Assembly: GCF_021347895.1 (NCBI RefSeq)
Contig: NC_067125.1
Location: forward strand, 8,762,768-8,826,767
DNA: 64,000 nt
DNA from: Acanthochromis polyacanthus
Taxonomy: Eukaryota > Chordata > Actinopteri > Pomacentridae
Reading direction: 5' to 3'
Shown here: one piece after another, positions 38,486-50,738 of the stretch
Layout: each line of letters begins with the position of its first letter
Position numbering within the stretch: position 1 is the first letter of the stretch
Position numbers and translations under genes: made by a program
Notes under the pieces: model-generated
Told to the model about the DNA's origin: nothing
The model's input: only the letters and a program-made list of their open reading frames with translations
Database searches by the model: none

Positions 38486-38836
38486 CCATCCATCCATTAT
38501 CTATACACCGCTTAATCCTCATTAGGGTTGTGGGGGGCTGGAGTATATCCCAGATGACTTAGAGTGAGAACAGGGGACACCTGGACAGGTCACCAGTCTG
38601 TCACAGGACTACATATAGAGAAAAACAGTCACACTATCATTCACACCTACAGTCAATTTAGAGTTACCAATTAACCTCAGCATGTTTTTGGACTGTGGGA
38701 GGAAGCTGGAGAACCTGGAGAAAACTCACACATATATAGGGAGAACATGCAAACTCCAAGCAGAAGGCGAGGACGTGAACCAGGGATCTTCTAGCTGCAA
38801 GGCGAAAGTCCTAACCACTGATCACTACGCTGCCCC
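38486..38836 (-). mobile_element. Full-length tRNA-derived SINE with 13-bp target duplication
   Basis: Read on the minus strand, it begins GGGGCAGCGTAGTGATCAG, with an A-box-like TAGTGATCAGTGG and a B-box-like GGTTCACGTCC. The family body follows, ending in a (GGAT)n tail. The 13-mer TCAATTTGAACAT is repeated exactly on both sides (38,473-38,485 and 38,837-38,849), the signature of LINE-mediated insertion. It is 351 bp long and the same family as the interrupted copy at 17.5-18.4 kb. Confidence 0.92.
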
Positions 38837-38849
38837 TCAATTTGAACAT

Positions 38850-41385
38850 TTTTGCTTGAAATTTGCTTGGAAATCATAGGGTAACATTGCTAAAGTCAGT
38901 CAGAATGTGTTGTGAATCACTTCATGTTTCAGTTATTTGCATGTTGATCTACTGTTTTGCTGTTATTGGACAGGACAGAATGCTTCTTTTACTCCACAGC
39001 ATCTAACAGATTTCGATTCCTTGCTGTACATTTCCCTTCTCTTTCATCTTTCTTTTCCCCTGACCCCCTCCCTCGGTGTTGACCTGCCCTTCATCCCTCC
39101 ACGTCTCACCCTCCACCTCACACCCAGCGAGGTTCATCTTACCAGGGTCGCCCCCCTTTCACCTCATGTATTCTGACATCAGAGCAGCGTTGTTGGCCTC
39201 ATCGAACTCTCACTCTCTCCCTCTGTCTGATCTCCCTCTGCTGCTCCGTCCTCTGGTTGTTATCATCACACCTGCTCCCAGTACGGACTCCCCAGTGAGA
39301 ACAGAAATCTAAATATAACCGGGCATTTTTCCATCTTAAAATAACACCTTAAACCGTGTCCACCAGATTGAGATTACCCATGGAATAGGATTAGCTGCGG
39401 AAAGTGCACGAGTATAATATGATGCATATGCGGGTGAACCCACGGGAGTGAGAGTCCTCCACGGCAGAAAGCTAAAAGTGAACGTGACAGCAAATGCCTT
39501 TTGCTTAATTATGATTCGCTTTGCTTTGCTGGAACACGGGTCAGTACTGCTGGTGACTGATCTTACAGCTCACACACACATCAGAGTGAAGAGCAACACT
39601 CACTGAACACAAGGTCTTTGATGATGCTTTATTCTCTTCCCTCCATCCCTGCATCATCGGCACAGAAATGGAGAGTCCTGACAGCTTCGGCTAATTGAAC
39701 TGTTCACTCTGTTATCACGCTGAAAAATAAATAAAATGTGTGCACGACAGAGAAAGGAAGCCGCAGTGAGATTAAGGGAGACACACAGTGATAGAAATAG
39801 AGATCTCAGCTCCATCTCAATCCCCACTCAGGTGTTCACATCTTCTTCGGCGCTTCTTTCCCACTTCAGTTCCACCTCTCCATCACGCTCCCCCTCTCTT
39901 CCTCTGACCTCTACCTTTGTTGATCCGCCTCCCCGAGTCTCTCCCACTCCACCTCCTCTCTCCCCTTCTATCCATCTTCCTCTCATCTCCTCTTTGATGT
40001 GGTGATGCGAGGTTATCTGGGGTTCTCGTCTAAGGGGGAAAAGGCAGGGGGTGAGGAGTGGGGAGGGTGGGGGAGAAAAGAGGAAGAATGAGAAGAGGAG
40101 CAGTGGAGGAGGGGCGGTGGGGATGATGAGGATTTTTCTCCCCGTAACATCTCTTTCAGCTCACCCTTCACCTTCACCTTTGAAAAAAAAAAAACCTGCA
40201 ATGACATGCCTGGACTTTTCCCCTCTTAATAACATATCCCACTGTCCTCTCCGGATGAAAATCTGAGTCTAATTCTGGTCCGAAAATCCCATTGCCACGG
40301 CTTAAGCGAGTGGTGAAGCATGGCGGAAAACCAGCTCGACCTCAGTCAGCATGCTTTACTGAAGATGTACTGTATTTATAGATGTTTTTTTCTAGATGAA
40401 GGACTTTTCCATGTCTCTTTAGCTTACTCAGGAAGCATATTATTTGCAAATTCCCATGTGCTTCTGCCCTGGCAGCGCTGTCACATCCCGCCTGGTTGAA
40501 AATACACACCGGGAGTATTTTTTTAGCTGAGAAATTCCTTTGAAATTTAAAATAAATTGGACTGATGGCACATTCTTCTTATTAAAAAAAAAGATTCTTA
40601 GACAGCCACAGTAAGCAGAAAGGCAGACATTTCAGGGGTTTTTTTGTTTATTGAGCTGTTTTTTTAAGGAACATGAGTTCGCCTGGGAGGAGGGAGACAG
40701 TTGTCTCTGCCAACTTTCTCCCCTCCGGGGCCACCAGGTCATGATTCTGCCAGCCAGCCCACCATGTAGCCTGCCAACTCTATTTAAACACACACATTTA
40801 TACAAACACAGTCACCTACACACATGCATACACTTAACCCTCACACACACACGTCCAGGTTCGGTGCTGCGTTCGCCTGGAGAGCAGTTGCTAATTAAGG
40901 ATCACTTAGCGCCGTGCAGGGCGTCGGGGCGAAGCTGAGGCCTGAGAGCAGACTGGTTAATGAATTGATTAGCGGCTTACAGGTGGCCGATCAATACCAA
41001 TCCTTCGTCTCACGTGCGATGTCCATAATGTAGCTGATACACACTTAGATACATAAGCTGGCAAATGTATTTATGTATTCAGAAACGATTCCGGCTCAGA
41101 ATAGCACACATCAATCGAACATAGAGGAAAACTTATTTGCTTACTTTTAAACACACGAGCAGCAGGACAGAGCGAGGAGCAATGCTAAGTTCTCTCCAGC
41201 AGCAGCTATTTATTGGGTGGATAATTGTAATGACTCAGGCAATTTGCTGACATTTCATCCAGAGGTTCAATAGGTCTAAAGTATTTATTTTTCTAATAAG
41301 TCACTTTATGCCCTGCAAAAGGACATTTCCATCAACCCTGACTCTACTTTAATGTCAAATGCTAACCTCACAGTATTAGCTCTAG
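38850..41385. other. No gene recognised; purine/pyrimidine tracts
   Basis: Pyrimidine-rich at 39,030-39,300 and 39,830-40,000, purine-rich at 40,030-40,130. These produce long low-complexity frames that I do not treat as genes. Confidence 0.35.
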
Positions 41386-42047
41386 CTTATTTCTCCGCTA
41401 AGGAAGGCAGTGGAGTTATGTGATGATCAGCGCTGGTTTGTCCGTTTGTGTGTCTGTTAGCAACATTACTCGAAAATACATGGATTTGGATTAAATTTTC
41501 AGGGAAGGTCAGAAATGGAACAAGGACCAAGTGATTAGATTTTGGCAGCGATGCGGCTTATAGTTTGGATCCACAGATTTGTTAAAGATTTCTGTAATGT
41601 GTAAATTCTGTAAGCTGCCTGCTGGTGATCACATGATTGTGATCCTACTACAAATCCACCGCTGAGGACTTATCAGGACTTACCCATCAGAAATAATACA
41701 AGGAACAATTGATTAAATTGTGGAGGTGTTTCTGAGTCCCATCAATTCCCACCGCCCACTACATATTTAGGTCACGCAATTTGGTATCCGTACATAATGT
41801 ACACATGCATAACACACGCCTGTGCTCAGCGCAAGGTCATTTTGTTTGTGGGTACGTCTATATTAAATGGACACATTCTATGTTGCCGTGTTTCTGATCA
41901 TCAATTACTAATAAAGAAATGCTGCATTTCTAGAAAAAAGATGCTGCATTTCAAAAAAATAAAATAAAACAGCATTTCTGACAATGCCATATGGTGGAAT
42001 GAACAGCCTTGGCAAAATACTGCGCTCTCTGAGTGTTTATCTTGTTA
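41386..42047 (-). repeat. GGCGGAATAATAA repeat family, copy E (long form)
   Basis: Runs from TTATTTCTCCGCTAAGGAAG to TGTTTATCTTGTTA. It shares with copy D the GAATGAACAGCCTTG variant near one end, where copies B and C have GACTGAGCAGCCTTG, suggesting two long subfamilies. It supplies the empty site for the Tc1-type MITE in copy D. Confidence 0.8.
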
Positions 42048-43458
42048 TCAGTGTAATTCTACTACCTTTACTTTTAAGCTGTTGTGTTTCTCATTATAAG
42101 GATTACACATACATCCTGTATTTTATGTCTTTTACTGTAACTGTCTAAAATTTTCAGATCTTCTATTATTCAATGTGACCGTACTTGCAGTTTTTTTTTT
42201 TTACATCAACATTTATATCAAGGCATATAATGTATTTTGAAATTGCTATGGTTTTAGATGTATCTCACCCCAACATGCTGGCACCAGAGATATCTTTTTA
42301 TAATTGTGTGTGTGTGTGTGTGTGTGTGGGGGGGGGGGGACCTGTCTCTGAAACTGACAATATGGTTGGATAGACTTAAAATTGGAAAACAAAATGCACT
42401 GAGTAGATAATTATATTGACTTAAGTCTTCACATACAGTAGCCTACATGTGCACTGGGTACCTGCGCTCCTTTGAATCATTGCAATGACAAGCAAATCCT
42501 TCATCTTGTGTGTAAATGTTATTACTTAAGATTATGTTCCCATTATAAATAAGTTCATATGGTTTAATGTTAAAAATAGTATTTCATAACTTCTACTTTG
42601 ATGAATTAGTTAAAAGAGTAAAAGGGTTTAACGTTCCATGTAGGAACTAAAGCTGCACGGTTTTTGTTCCGCCACGGACTGAGAAAGGGACGGCACGATC
42701 ACAGGACAGGCTCCCAAGCCGATCTGGATACATTTAAGTGATTCTACGGACCACAAAGACTTTAAGGACACTCTCATGACTGGCAGTGCAACGAGTTCTC
42801 ACGTCGTTAGCTCGACATTAGCCTGATGTGAGCTTGGCACGAATCTGGCGCGTGAAGATGAAATTGCTCCAAAGGCCATCATGAATAAACGCCCGTTCCA
42901 AAGAACTACCTGCGTCTGTCATGAAGAGAGTTACATTGTGTTTTTTTTTAGCTTTATCTTAACAATAATGAGGATTTATTTTGATTTCAAACCCAGATTA
43001 TTCTTTGGTGCACAGAGAAATACCTGGTAACATTGCTTCTGCTGTTTGTTTTGTTAAGTGGTAGACCTACAAATGGGTGAAGACATTAATAAAATATAAA
43101 ACTTTGCTGAAATTTCATCTGTCTTCATAATGCGACTACTTCAGTGTGTACAATAAAATCTCAAAGTTCTGGTTTCACTCTGTGTTGTGAGATAATAGTA
43201 ACTTATTGCATCGATATGTCAGTAATTTTGCAATGATTACTATATAATGACCGGTTTATTAGTAATTCAAACAAAAGTAGCGGTGGTGAAGATGGATCCA
43301 GGTTGTTACTATGACTAAACTTGAGATAAATTAAACAATATTTTTCTTGCAACATGTCATCACACAGACAAACAGTTGCATTGTTACAAAGGCCAGGTTG
43401 TGTAGTTTCATTTCATATATGCAACTCTCTCTTGTTACAATAAATACCTTGAGAGACA
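42048..43458. other. No gene recognised; (TG)n-(G)n tract
   Basis: A (TG)n tract passes into a G9 run at about 42,307-42,339. A less AT-rich block at 42,640-42,925 with AATAAA near 42,885 could be an old LTR end, but no termini were identified. Confidence 0.35.
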
Positions 43459-43689
43459 CACTACCTCTCAAAAGTTTGGAAACACCTTCTCATTCAGTGG
43501 TTTTTATTTAATTTTTTTTTTTACATTTTAGATTAATACTGAAGACATCAAAACTATAAAAGAATACATATGGAATTATGTTGCAAAAAAAAGTGTTAAT
43601 CTTCAGCATTAATCCACAGTGTAGAAAAAAATACAAATAAATAAAAAGCACTGAATGAGAAGGTGTGTCCAAACCTTTGATTGATAGTG
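43459..43689. mobile_element. Second Tc1-type MITE family, copy 2
   Basis: Starts CACTACCTCTCAAAAGTTTG and ends TTTGATTGATAGTG, followed by TA. The interior, with AGATTAATACTGAAGACATC and its inverted counterpart, matches the 22.39-kb copy. Confidence 0.85.
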
Positions 43690-44052
43690 TATTTAAAGAA
43701 TAAAATCACCAGTTAAGATGGTGAACATGGTAAACATTATACTTGTGTCACTGTGCATGTTAGCATGTTGACGTTAGCAATGAGCTGAAAACACCCCGAC
43801 ATCTGAGACACACAACTAAGCATTCAATACCTGGAAAAACCCAGACAGTGACTTTACACTTACAGCCATTTAGAAATTATTTTCTAGTGTCCTCAAAGCT
43901 TCTTTCAACCATCTGGAAACAAAAATCTCCAAAGAAGAAGCAGGGATGTGCTGATGTAGAAGTTGTTATGGGCTTAGAAAGTTTGCGGCCTGACTCTGAG
44001 ATCAGGCTCAATCTGCTGCACCTGTGTGATTGAGCTCAGCTGTGTGTTGTTG

Positions 44053-44078
44053 CCAATCAGCTGGGCGGGGATATAAGG
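44053..44078 (+). promoter_or_regulatory. CCAAT, GC and TATA boxes of the solo LTR
   Basis: CCAAT at 44,053-44,057, GGGCGGGG at 44,063-44,070 and ATATAAGG at 44,071-44,078 lie in order on the plus strand, as in a pol II core promoter. Predicted initiation is about 25-30 bp downstream, near CTCAGCTGCTCAG. Spacing of the GC box directly against the TATA box is tight. Confidence 0.5.
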
Positions 44079-44406
44079 AGGAATCTCTCAGCTGCTCAGT
44101 TGGTTGTGGGTAGGCGACATGGAAGGTTTAACGTCATCAGTCAGCCGGCTTTCCAGAAACCTAAGCGTCTTTGTGTCATTAATGCCCAGAACCCAGCGCT
44201 TCTTTCTTTTGTTTTGGGGAATGTTTTTTTTCTTTCTTTTGAAGGGATTCAGTTTTTGTTTTTATTCTACCAGTTTTGGTAGATTCAGTGGGGGATAGTG
44301 GTATTTAACCATACACTATCCCCTTTTAGAAAACCTTTTAGACCACAGACCCCATTTTCTGTTTGTGCAGTTTTTGTTCATTTCACCCGTGAATAACCTT
44401 AATTTA

Positions 44407-44682
44407 TTATCCCCGCCTCCACGAAGTGGAAAGGGGGATATAGGTTTGGCCTCCGTCCGTCCGTGCTTCCGTCCGAGATGAAGGGGACAGCTTTTCTCGG
44501 AAACTATTACAGCTAAGATTATGAAATTTAGTGTGTAGCTTCACACCATGGACACCTTAATCAAGTTCAAAAATGAGACCTGTACGATAATATTTAACAG
44601 AGTTATGGCCCTTGATCACTATTTTGGATATAGACTCATAGACATCACGTGGCGGGGGATATGGATGACCGTGTCGTCTTGT
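44407..44682. repeat. Interspersed repeat with CCACGAAGTGG hairpin, 8-bp duplication
   Basis: A 276-bp insertion in the solo LTR, starting TTATCCCCGCCTCCACGAAG and ending CGTGTCGTCTTGT. TTAATTTA is duplicated at 44,399-44,406 and 44,683-44,690. The start folds on itself (CCACGAAGTGG core), and a CGTCCGTCCGTC run follows. Similar repeats are common in marine animals. No terminal inverted repeats are evident and the class is unclear. Confidence 0.65.
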
Positions 44683-44717
44683 TTAATTTATGAGACCTGG
44701 GGGGGTGAAATGTAACA

Positions 44718-45076
44718 AAGTGTTTAAAAATAATGCCTGAATATTCAATTTACACATGTTTGAAAAAACACTACCAGAGAAGGTTATTTCCAAAGAGTTT
44801 CTCAAGTTGAGCCTCCTTTAATAGAAATGAAAATATCAGTGACTGTACAGATATTTCTTTCAAATATGTTGTATTTTTTTTTTTTTTTTTAAAAAGAGCA
44901 TATCATTTTCAGCTTCCTGGTAATAGAAAAAAAAACTGCAATGAGAAGCAACATTTTTGAGAAAGCTGTATACACTCAGGTTAAGGTCAGTAAAATAAGT
45001 CTACAAGAAATGAATGCAAGTCAAAGCAATGTCCTCTGAAAAGGCAAACATCTGACTGAGATGTGGAAGTGCGTGT

Positions 45077-45078
<2 letters not shown>
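44718..45078. other. No gene recognised
   Basis: AT-rich, with a T-rich run at 44,875-44,892. Confidence 0.4.

Positions 45079-45124
<46 letters not shown>
45079..45124. repeat. (CA)n microsatellite, about 23 units
   Basis: Uninterrupted CA array. Confidence 0.97.
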
Positions 45125-45127
<3 letters not shown>

Positions 45128-45879
45128 TCCAGCCACTTTGGCATGGACAGGCCATTGCCATGGTAACCAGTCCACTGAGACACTGATGTCACCACTGCAT
45201 GATACAATGAGCCAACAAGCACATAGACACGTTTCCATTACTATAGATGTGAGGACATTTCATTACTCCTTTGATTCCCTGCAAGAAGCCACAAGCAGCC
45301 GAATCGACTTCAGGATTTCTGACATGCTTCTCAGGATACCGGCTGCTCACGCAAACATTGAACCAACAGGCAGTGCACTGTTTGCACAGCCACAAATCAG
45401 TCTGAATGCACTTCAGTGCGTCCATGCGGTGTGTATGAGTGTGTGCTCGTGCTCACTTGGCTGAGCTCAGGTGTGCGGGGGTCTTCCTGTGGACTGACAG
45501 CAGGGGGGGTCCTGTGTCCCCTGCAGGATGCGTTGATTAGTTTGGCCCAGGCTGAGCCAGGACACCTGCTGGGTGCTCTGCGGACTGTACCAAAATGACA
45601 CGGGGGTGAACCTGTGTTAGCACAACATGGAGACCTGCAGAGAAACAACACAAGGACAAAACTATAGGGGCTACACTTGGAGAGAAGGGGAAGTTTTTTT
45701 TTTTGTTTGTTTGTTTTGGGCTGTGTGTCTACAGCTTGGCCAAGTGAATGTAGATATGATCTGAAGAATTGGCCAACCTTACAGGAAGTGGCATGATGCC
45801 TGCATGAAATCTGCACTAATATGTTAAAATATGACTTTCCTTGAAAGCATTTAGATAGTTTTCATTATAAAAAGAAGTT
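45125..45879. other. No gene recognised
   Basis: A possible splice acceptor (GTGTCCCCTGCAG at about 45,515-45,527) is followed by 23 open codons to a TGA near 45,600. The peptide is unrecognised and no upstream exon was found. Confidence 0.3.
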
Positions 45880-46057
45880 CAGAGCACAGAATAAAACTTT
45901 TTTTTCCCTTTCAATCTGTATGTTTCTGGTATCTGAATGCTATACCTCTCATCACTGGGACACCATCCCTCCCACTGTCCACGTGCGCCTTACATTTAAC
46001 AGGGATACACACAGTGAATCTTAAAATCATCAGTAGGCAAACACTTGCTTTAAACTG

Positions 46058-46135
46058 TCACTGCAGCAAGGACTGAGCTGAATACAAGATTACCTCTCTT
46101 ACAGAAGCTGCTATGTAAACTTTGCTCAAAAGAAA
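46058..46135 (-). pseudogene. Exon-B-like frame, copy 1
   Basis: Follows a TTTTTTTATTTTAG acceptor-like site on the minus strand. The 25-codon peptide contains KVYIAASVREVI and ends at TGA. Copies 2 and 3 have RVYMAVLVREVI and NVYVAALVREMI in the same relative frame, with a marked share of the differences at third codon positions. Protein unidentified; whether any copy is expressed is unknown. Confidence 0.25.
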
Positions 46136-46166
46136 CTAAAATAAAAAAATGTTCAAGATGTTATAA

Positions 46167-46364
46167 TTAAATCCAATCTAGCTCTTTCAGACAACTTTTC
46201 AGACAAGTTTTCAGCTTCATTGTCACCTCAAGATTGGACACATCATACATTCTTACAAGTCTGGCAAACTCTTTGGTGATTATTCTCTTCTTTGATTCAT
46301 TGCATGACAGAGTAAACAAGAGGATATTTACAGATACCTGCCACATCTTCATGAAGCTCCACAG
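46167..46364 (-). pseudogene. Exon-A-like frame, copy 1
   Basis: Opens in frame directly after a TTTGTTTAACAG acceptor-like site on the minus strand and stays open for 65 codons to a TAA. It contains CNESKKRIITKEFARLVRMY. Copy 3 has CNKSNDKTRDKEFVRLARIY at the aligned position in the same frame. Most differences between the two are non-synonymous, so purifying selection is not demonstrated. I recognise no protein family. Best read as a possible relic of a duplicated exon. Confidence 0.25.
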
Positions 46365-46721
46365 CTGTTAAACAAAACCACCTGGTAACTGGGTGACAAC
46401 ATTCAAACATTAGGAAGGATTCTATCAGAGCGTTCTTTTTAAATTGAAGCATCATAGTCTGCTGCCTAAAGCCTTGATTGTACTCTGATGTGGACTCACA
46501 CACAGACAGCTGTAGACACCACAGATGTGCAGTTGTGGGTATTGAACAATCCTTCCAGTCTGTGGGAGTCCACTTGGAAGACACTTTACTGTACAATTAT
46601 ACAAAAGTGAAAGTATCAAAAATAATTGGCGTATTATAGAAAGTATTTGTTGGATAACAAAGCATTGTGTTGTGTTGCATGCACGTTATATAACTGTATA
46701 ATTCTCTTATTGTTTTTATAC

Positions 46722-47285
46722 CTGACCTATTGTGTTGAAGTTTGGGGGAAACGCCTGTAAGACGAACATCCAGTCAACCATAAGAATAATCACTTGGGAA
46801 AAAAAATATAGATCTAAAAAATCCATCATTCCTTCAGTTAAAATTGTTGAAATTTCCCGGCATAGTAGATTCCATTAAAGCTCATGAAGAAACTTTACAG
46901 GTCAATGTCCAGAACAGATTTGCATAAAGATGAAGTAAATACAACTTAAAAGGAACATTCACAACATCACTGGAATGGGGCTCAAAAAGCCCCCTGGTCT
47001 TAAACCTAAAGGGTCTCACTCATTTGACTTTAACTTTAATCATTTTGTCACAATGTCGGTCATAAACAACTCTCCAAAGTGCAGCAAGATATCCTGTCCT
47101 GTGCTCATGGAAACTTCGCAAAACCAAGATTTAGGACCAAATTAGTGGAACATTGTATTTCTGTAAAAGGGGTCAATTCATGGATCAGTCTGAATCAAAA
47201 TCACACAAGATTTAAAAATGTAATTAAAGCCAGCATATTTTTTAAAATACAAAGAAGGAAATTCAGTGTCATAGTGTTTTTATGA
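46722..47285 (+). pseudogene. LINE ORF2 C-terminal relic, two blocks
   Basis: The first block encodes LTYCVEVWG, then after a frameshift GNACKTNIQSTIRIIT. This corresponds to the P-Y-L-x-Y-C-x-x-V-W-G-x-x-x-x-x-x-I pattern in the C-terminal part of teleost non-LTR retrotransposon ORF2 proteins. About 400 bp on, a second block encodes CISVKGVNSWISLNQNHTRF and FKNVIKASIFFKIQ, matching the terminal V-K-G-x-x-x-W-N-x-L-x-x block. Stops and frameshifts between them show a dead copy. The reverse-transcriptase core is absent. Confidence 0.6.
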
Positions 47286-47518
47286 GAGAAAACTGATATG
47301 AGTAAGAGTGGCTGTGCAGACCTGTCAGACTTTACAGTCATTTTGTTTGTTAAAGTTGCAGATTGCATAAGTTAATTCTTCTTTCTGCTCCCTTTCATTC
47401 AGACATTAGGAGACTTTTGTTTTTGTATTGAATTGTTTTTTCTTTTCAGTGAATGAAATTAAAAACTAGCAATGTGTGGTAGGTTGTATTTAAGCTGCAC
47501 AGGCCTGCACTTTGATGT

Positions 47519-49126
<1,608 letters not shown>

Positions 49127-49130
49127 TTAA

Positions 49131-49606
49131 CCCTCCTGTTGTCCTCATTTACCAGCATAAAAAAATAAAGTTTCCTTGTCTGACAAAAAAATCCAAAAAT
49201 TCAGCAAAAGAAATTCCCCAAATTTCTGAAAATTTGCAAAATCTTCAGGAAGAAAATTCCAATAATTCCTTAAAAGATTCGCTTAAATGTTTATTTTAAA
49301 AAGTCCCCCAAATTTGGCAAGAAAATTCTTGAAAATATTTTTTAAAAATTAGTAAAAAATCTTTAAAAAAAATCCTAAAAATATCTAAAGTGATTGTATA
49401 TATCAGTACAACCTATAATATTTTCTTTAAGAACAGTCACATAAAAATCAACCAAAATCAAGAGAAATTCGCTGGATTTTGGTTGATTTTTTTTTTTTTT
49501 TATGTGAATGTTCTTAAACATTTTTAACATTTCTTTTTATCCACCAAAAAATGTTCAAAGATTTCCAAAAAATGTTGAAAATGTGGACATCAGAAGTTTC
49601 CCTGAG

Positions 49607-49642
<36 letters not shown>

Positions 49643-49682
49643 CAACCACATTTTCAAACTTTAAAACTGGTCAATTTTGAAT
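49131..49682. mobile_element. TTAA-type (piggyBac-like) MITE, copy 2
   Basis: Begins directly after TTAA (49,127-49,130) with CCCTCCTGTTGTCCTC. The interior aligns with 30,965-31,445 in reverse orientation. A perfect inverted pair AATCAACCAAAATC/GATTTTGGTTGATT lies at about 49,447-49,490. An A-run followed by (TA)n at 49,608-49,641 is an added simple repeat. The far terminus has decayed. Confidence 0.6.
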
Positions 49683-49739
49683 TGTAGACATACAGTATGT
49701 CATTTTAGTTTTTAAAGTATGGTTCCAACTGTGAGGAAA

Positions 49740-49960
49740 CGTATAGACGAAGACTCTCACTGCTGCTGTGCACAAAACCAGGTCCATGGTTTACAAGTCT
49801 GAGTCTTGACCTCAGCCCCATCCAGCACCTCTGGGATAAAGTGGAACACCGCTCAAGCTCTTGTGGCTGAGTGGGAGCAAATCCCTACAGCCATGTTCTG
49901 AAATCTTCTTCGTCTCCTGAGAAAGTGCAGGCTGCTTCAGCAAAGGACAACACTCCTCAA
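49740..49960 (+). pseudogene. Tc1/mariner transposase C-terminus relic
   Basis: The core at 49,808-49,852 encodes DLSPIQHLWDKVEHR, clearly the DLNPIEHLWDEVEHR motif of Tc1-type transposases. The Glu in NPIE is the third catalytic residue of the DDE triad, and here it is Gln. Downstream nucleotide similarity continues (GAGAAAGTGCAGGCTGCTTCAG-like stretch) but the frame is broken by a TGA after HRSSSCG. Non-functional. Confidence 0.7.
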
Positions 49961-50089
49961 ATGATACTTTTGCATAATTGTGAAAATATAAATCAATTCT
50001 ATTTTGTCCCCTCTATCCATATGTACAAAATGAAAGTTTACTAAATAAATTACTATTGAACAGCAGGATAGAGATGGAGCCAGTGCAAC

Positions 50090-50450
50090 ACGGCAATTTA
50101 GGCTGATACAATATGTAGACAAGAACCTAACAGAAATATAAGCTTGCACTTGCTGTGAAAATATCAGTCCACCAAGGATTAGGCTGACCAGTTTGTAAGT
50201 ATTTCCACAACTAAATAACTTCTCTGACAAGAACTGCCATGTAAACTCTGATCAAATTAAACTGAAATAAAAATGTTCTCACTGTTAAAATTCAATGCCA
50301 ACCAGGTCGGCACAGGGCAGCTTCCTCAGCTCAGTGCTGAGGAAAACTTTTCATATGTTTGCAACATTATCCACATTTAGCAAGGGCGTTTCAAGGAATT
50401 TTGCTGCTATAAATAAATAGTTACCATTCAGACTGACAGAGCAAAGAACA
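50090..50450 (-). repeat. Local duplication, copy 2
   Basis: Aligns on the minus strand with copies 1 and 3: TTCCTTGAAACGCCCTTGC matches copy 3, GTTTACATGGCAGTTCTTGT matches both. It lacks the CNESK-type block, which is deleted after GCTCTGTCAGTCTGAATG. Confidence 0.55.
50211..50261 (-). pseudogene. Exon-B-like frame, copy 2
   Basis: After a TTTTTATTTCAG acceptor-like site, 16 codons (FNLIRVYMAVLVREVI) run to a TAG. See copy 1 for the comparison. Function unknown. Confidence 0.22.
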
Positions 50451-50459
50451 AGACATTGT

Positions 50460-50738
50460 TATGAAAAATGTCTTTAAATCTGTGTTTCTGGTCTCAATAG
50501 CAAACTGTCAACACTGGGATTTGAAAGTAATAGAAATTTTTTGGTGCCTTGGCCTGTGTCATCCCTTCACCCGCACCCCTGTACACAAAAGTACCCACAG
50601 CGAATCCTGAAATCACCACAAGGCAACCACTTCCACATAATGTAAATGAAACAAGGATTATTTTAACTATGTCCCAAATATGTTCACAATTGCGTAATCA
50701 TTTCTCTGACTAGAGCTGCTACATAAACATTGATTAAA
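50460..50738 (-). repeat. Local duplication, copy 3, distal part (split by LTR element)
   Basis: Aligns with the distal part of copy 1 (TGATTTCAGGATTCGCTGTG versus TGATTTTAAGATTCACTGTG). It continues at 53,973 once the LTR element and one TTAAA duplication are removed. It carries an exon-B-like frame at 50,684-50,734 containing NVYVAALVREMI. Confidence 0.55.

Larger units (their letters stand above)
43964..44717 (+). mobile_element. Solo LTR with nested insertion
   Basis: Begins TGTTATGGG and ends GTGAAATGTAACA, with TGTTA/TAACA inverted tips. The tetranucleotide AAGT occurs immediately outside both ends (43,960-43,963 and 44,718-44,721). Removing the nested repeat (44,407-44,682) and its duplication leaves about 470 bp, a typical LTR length. 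A promoter cluster sits inside. No internal retroviral coding or second LTR is adjacent, so this is the product of LTR-LTR recombination. Confidence 0.7.
45880..46460 (-). repeat. Local duplication, copy 1
   Basis: Diverged but alignable with segments near 50.1-50.7 and 54.0-54.4 kb. Shared landmarks on the minus strand are TCTGATAGAATCCTT, a TTTAACAG acceptor-like site, CAGACTTGTAAGAATGTATG, GTTTACATAGCAGCTTCT and a distal CAGTGATG/AGATACCAGAAACAT block. The repeat extends well beyond the open frames, so it is a segmental duplication or an unknown repeat, not a retrocopy. Confidence 0.6.

Noticed and set aside
39736..40266. Frames on both strands rich in Ser/Pro or Gly/Lys
   Set aside because: Adjacent pyrimidine and purine tracts explain them.
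44399..44690. Possible bacterial or CRISPR-like repeat because of the GC-rich hairpin
   Set aside because: A single copy with a target-site duplication inside an LTR; no spacer array and no prokaryotic features anywhere in the window.
45528..45600. Possible terminal exon after a CCCCTGCAG acceptor
   Set aside because: Only 23 codons, unrecognised peptide, no upstream exon or downstream poly-A signal.
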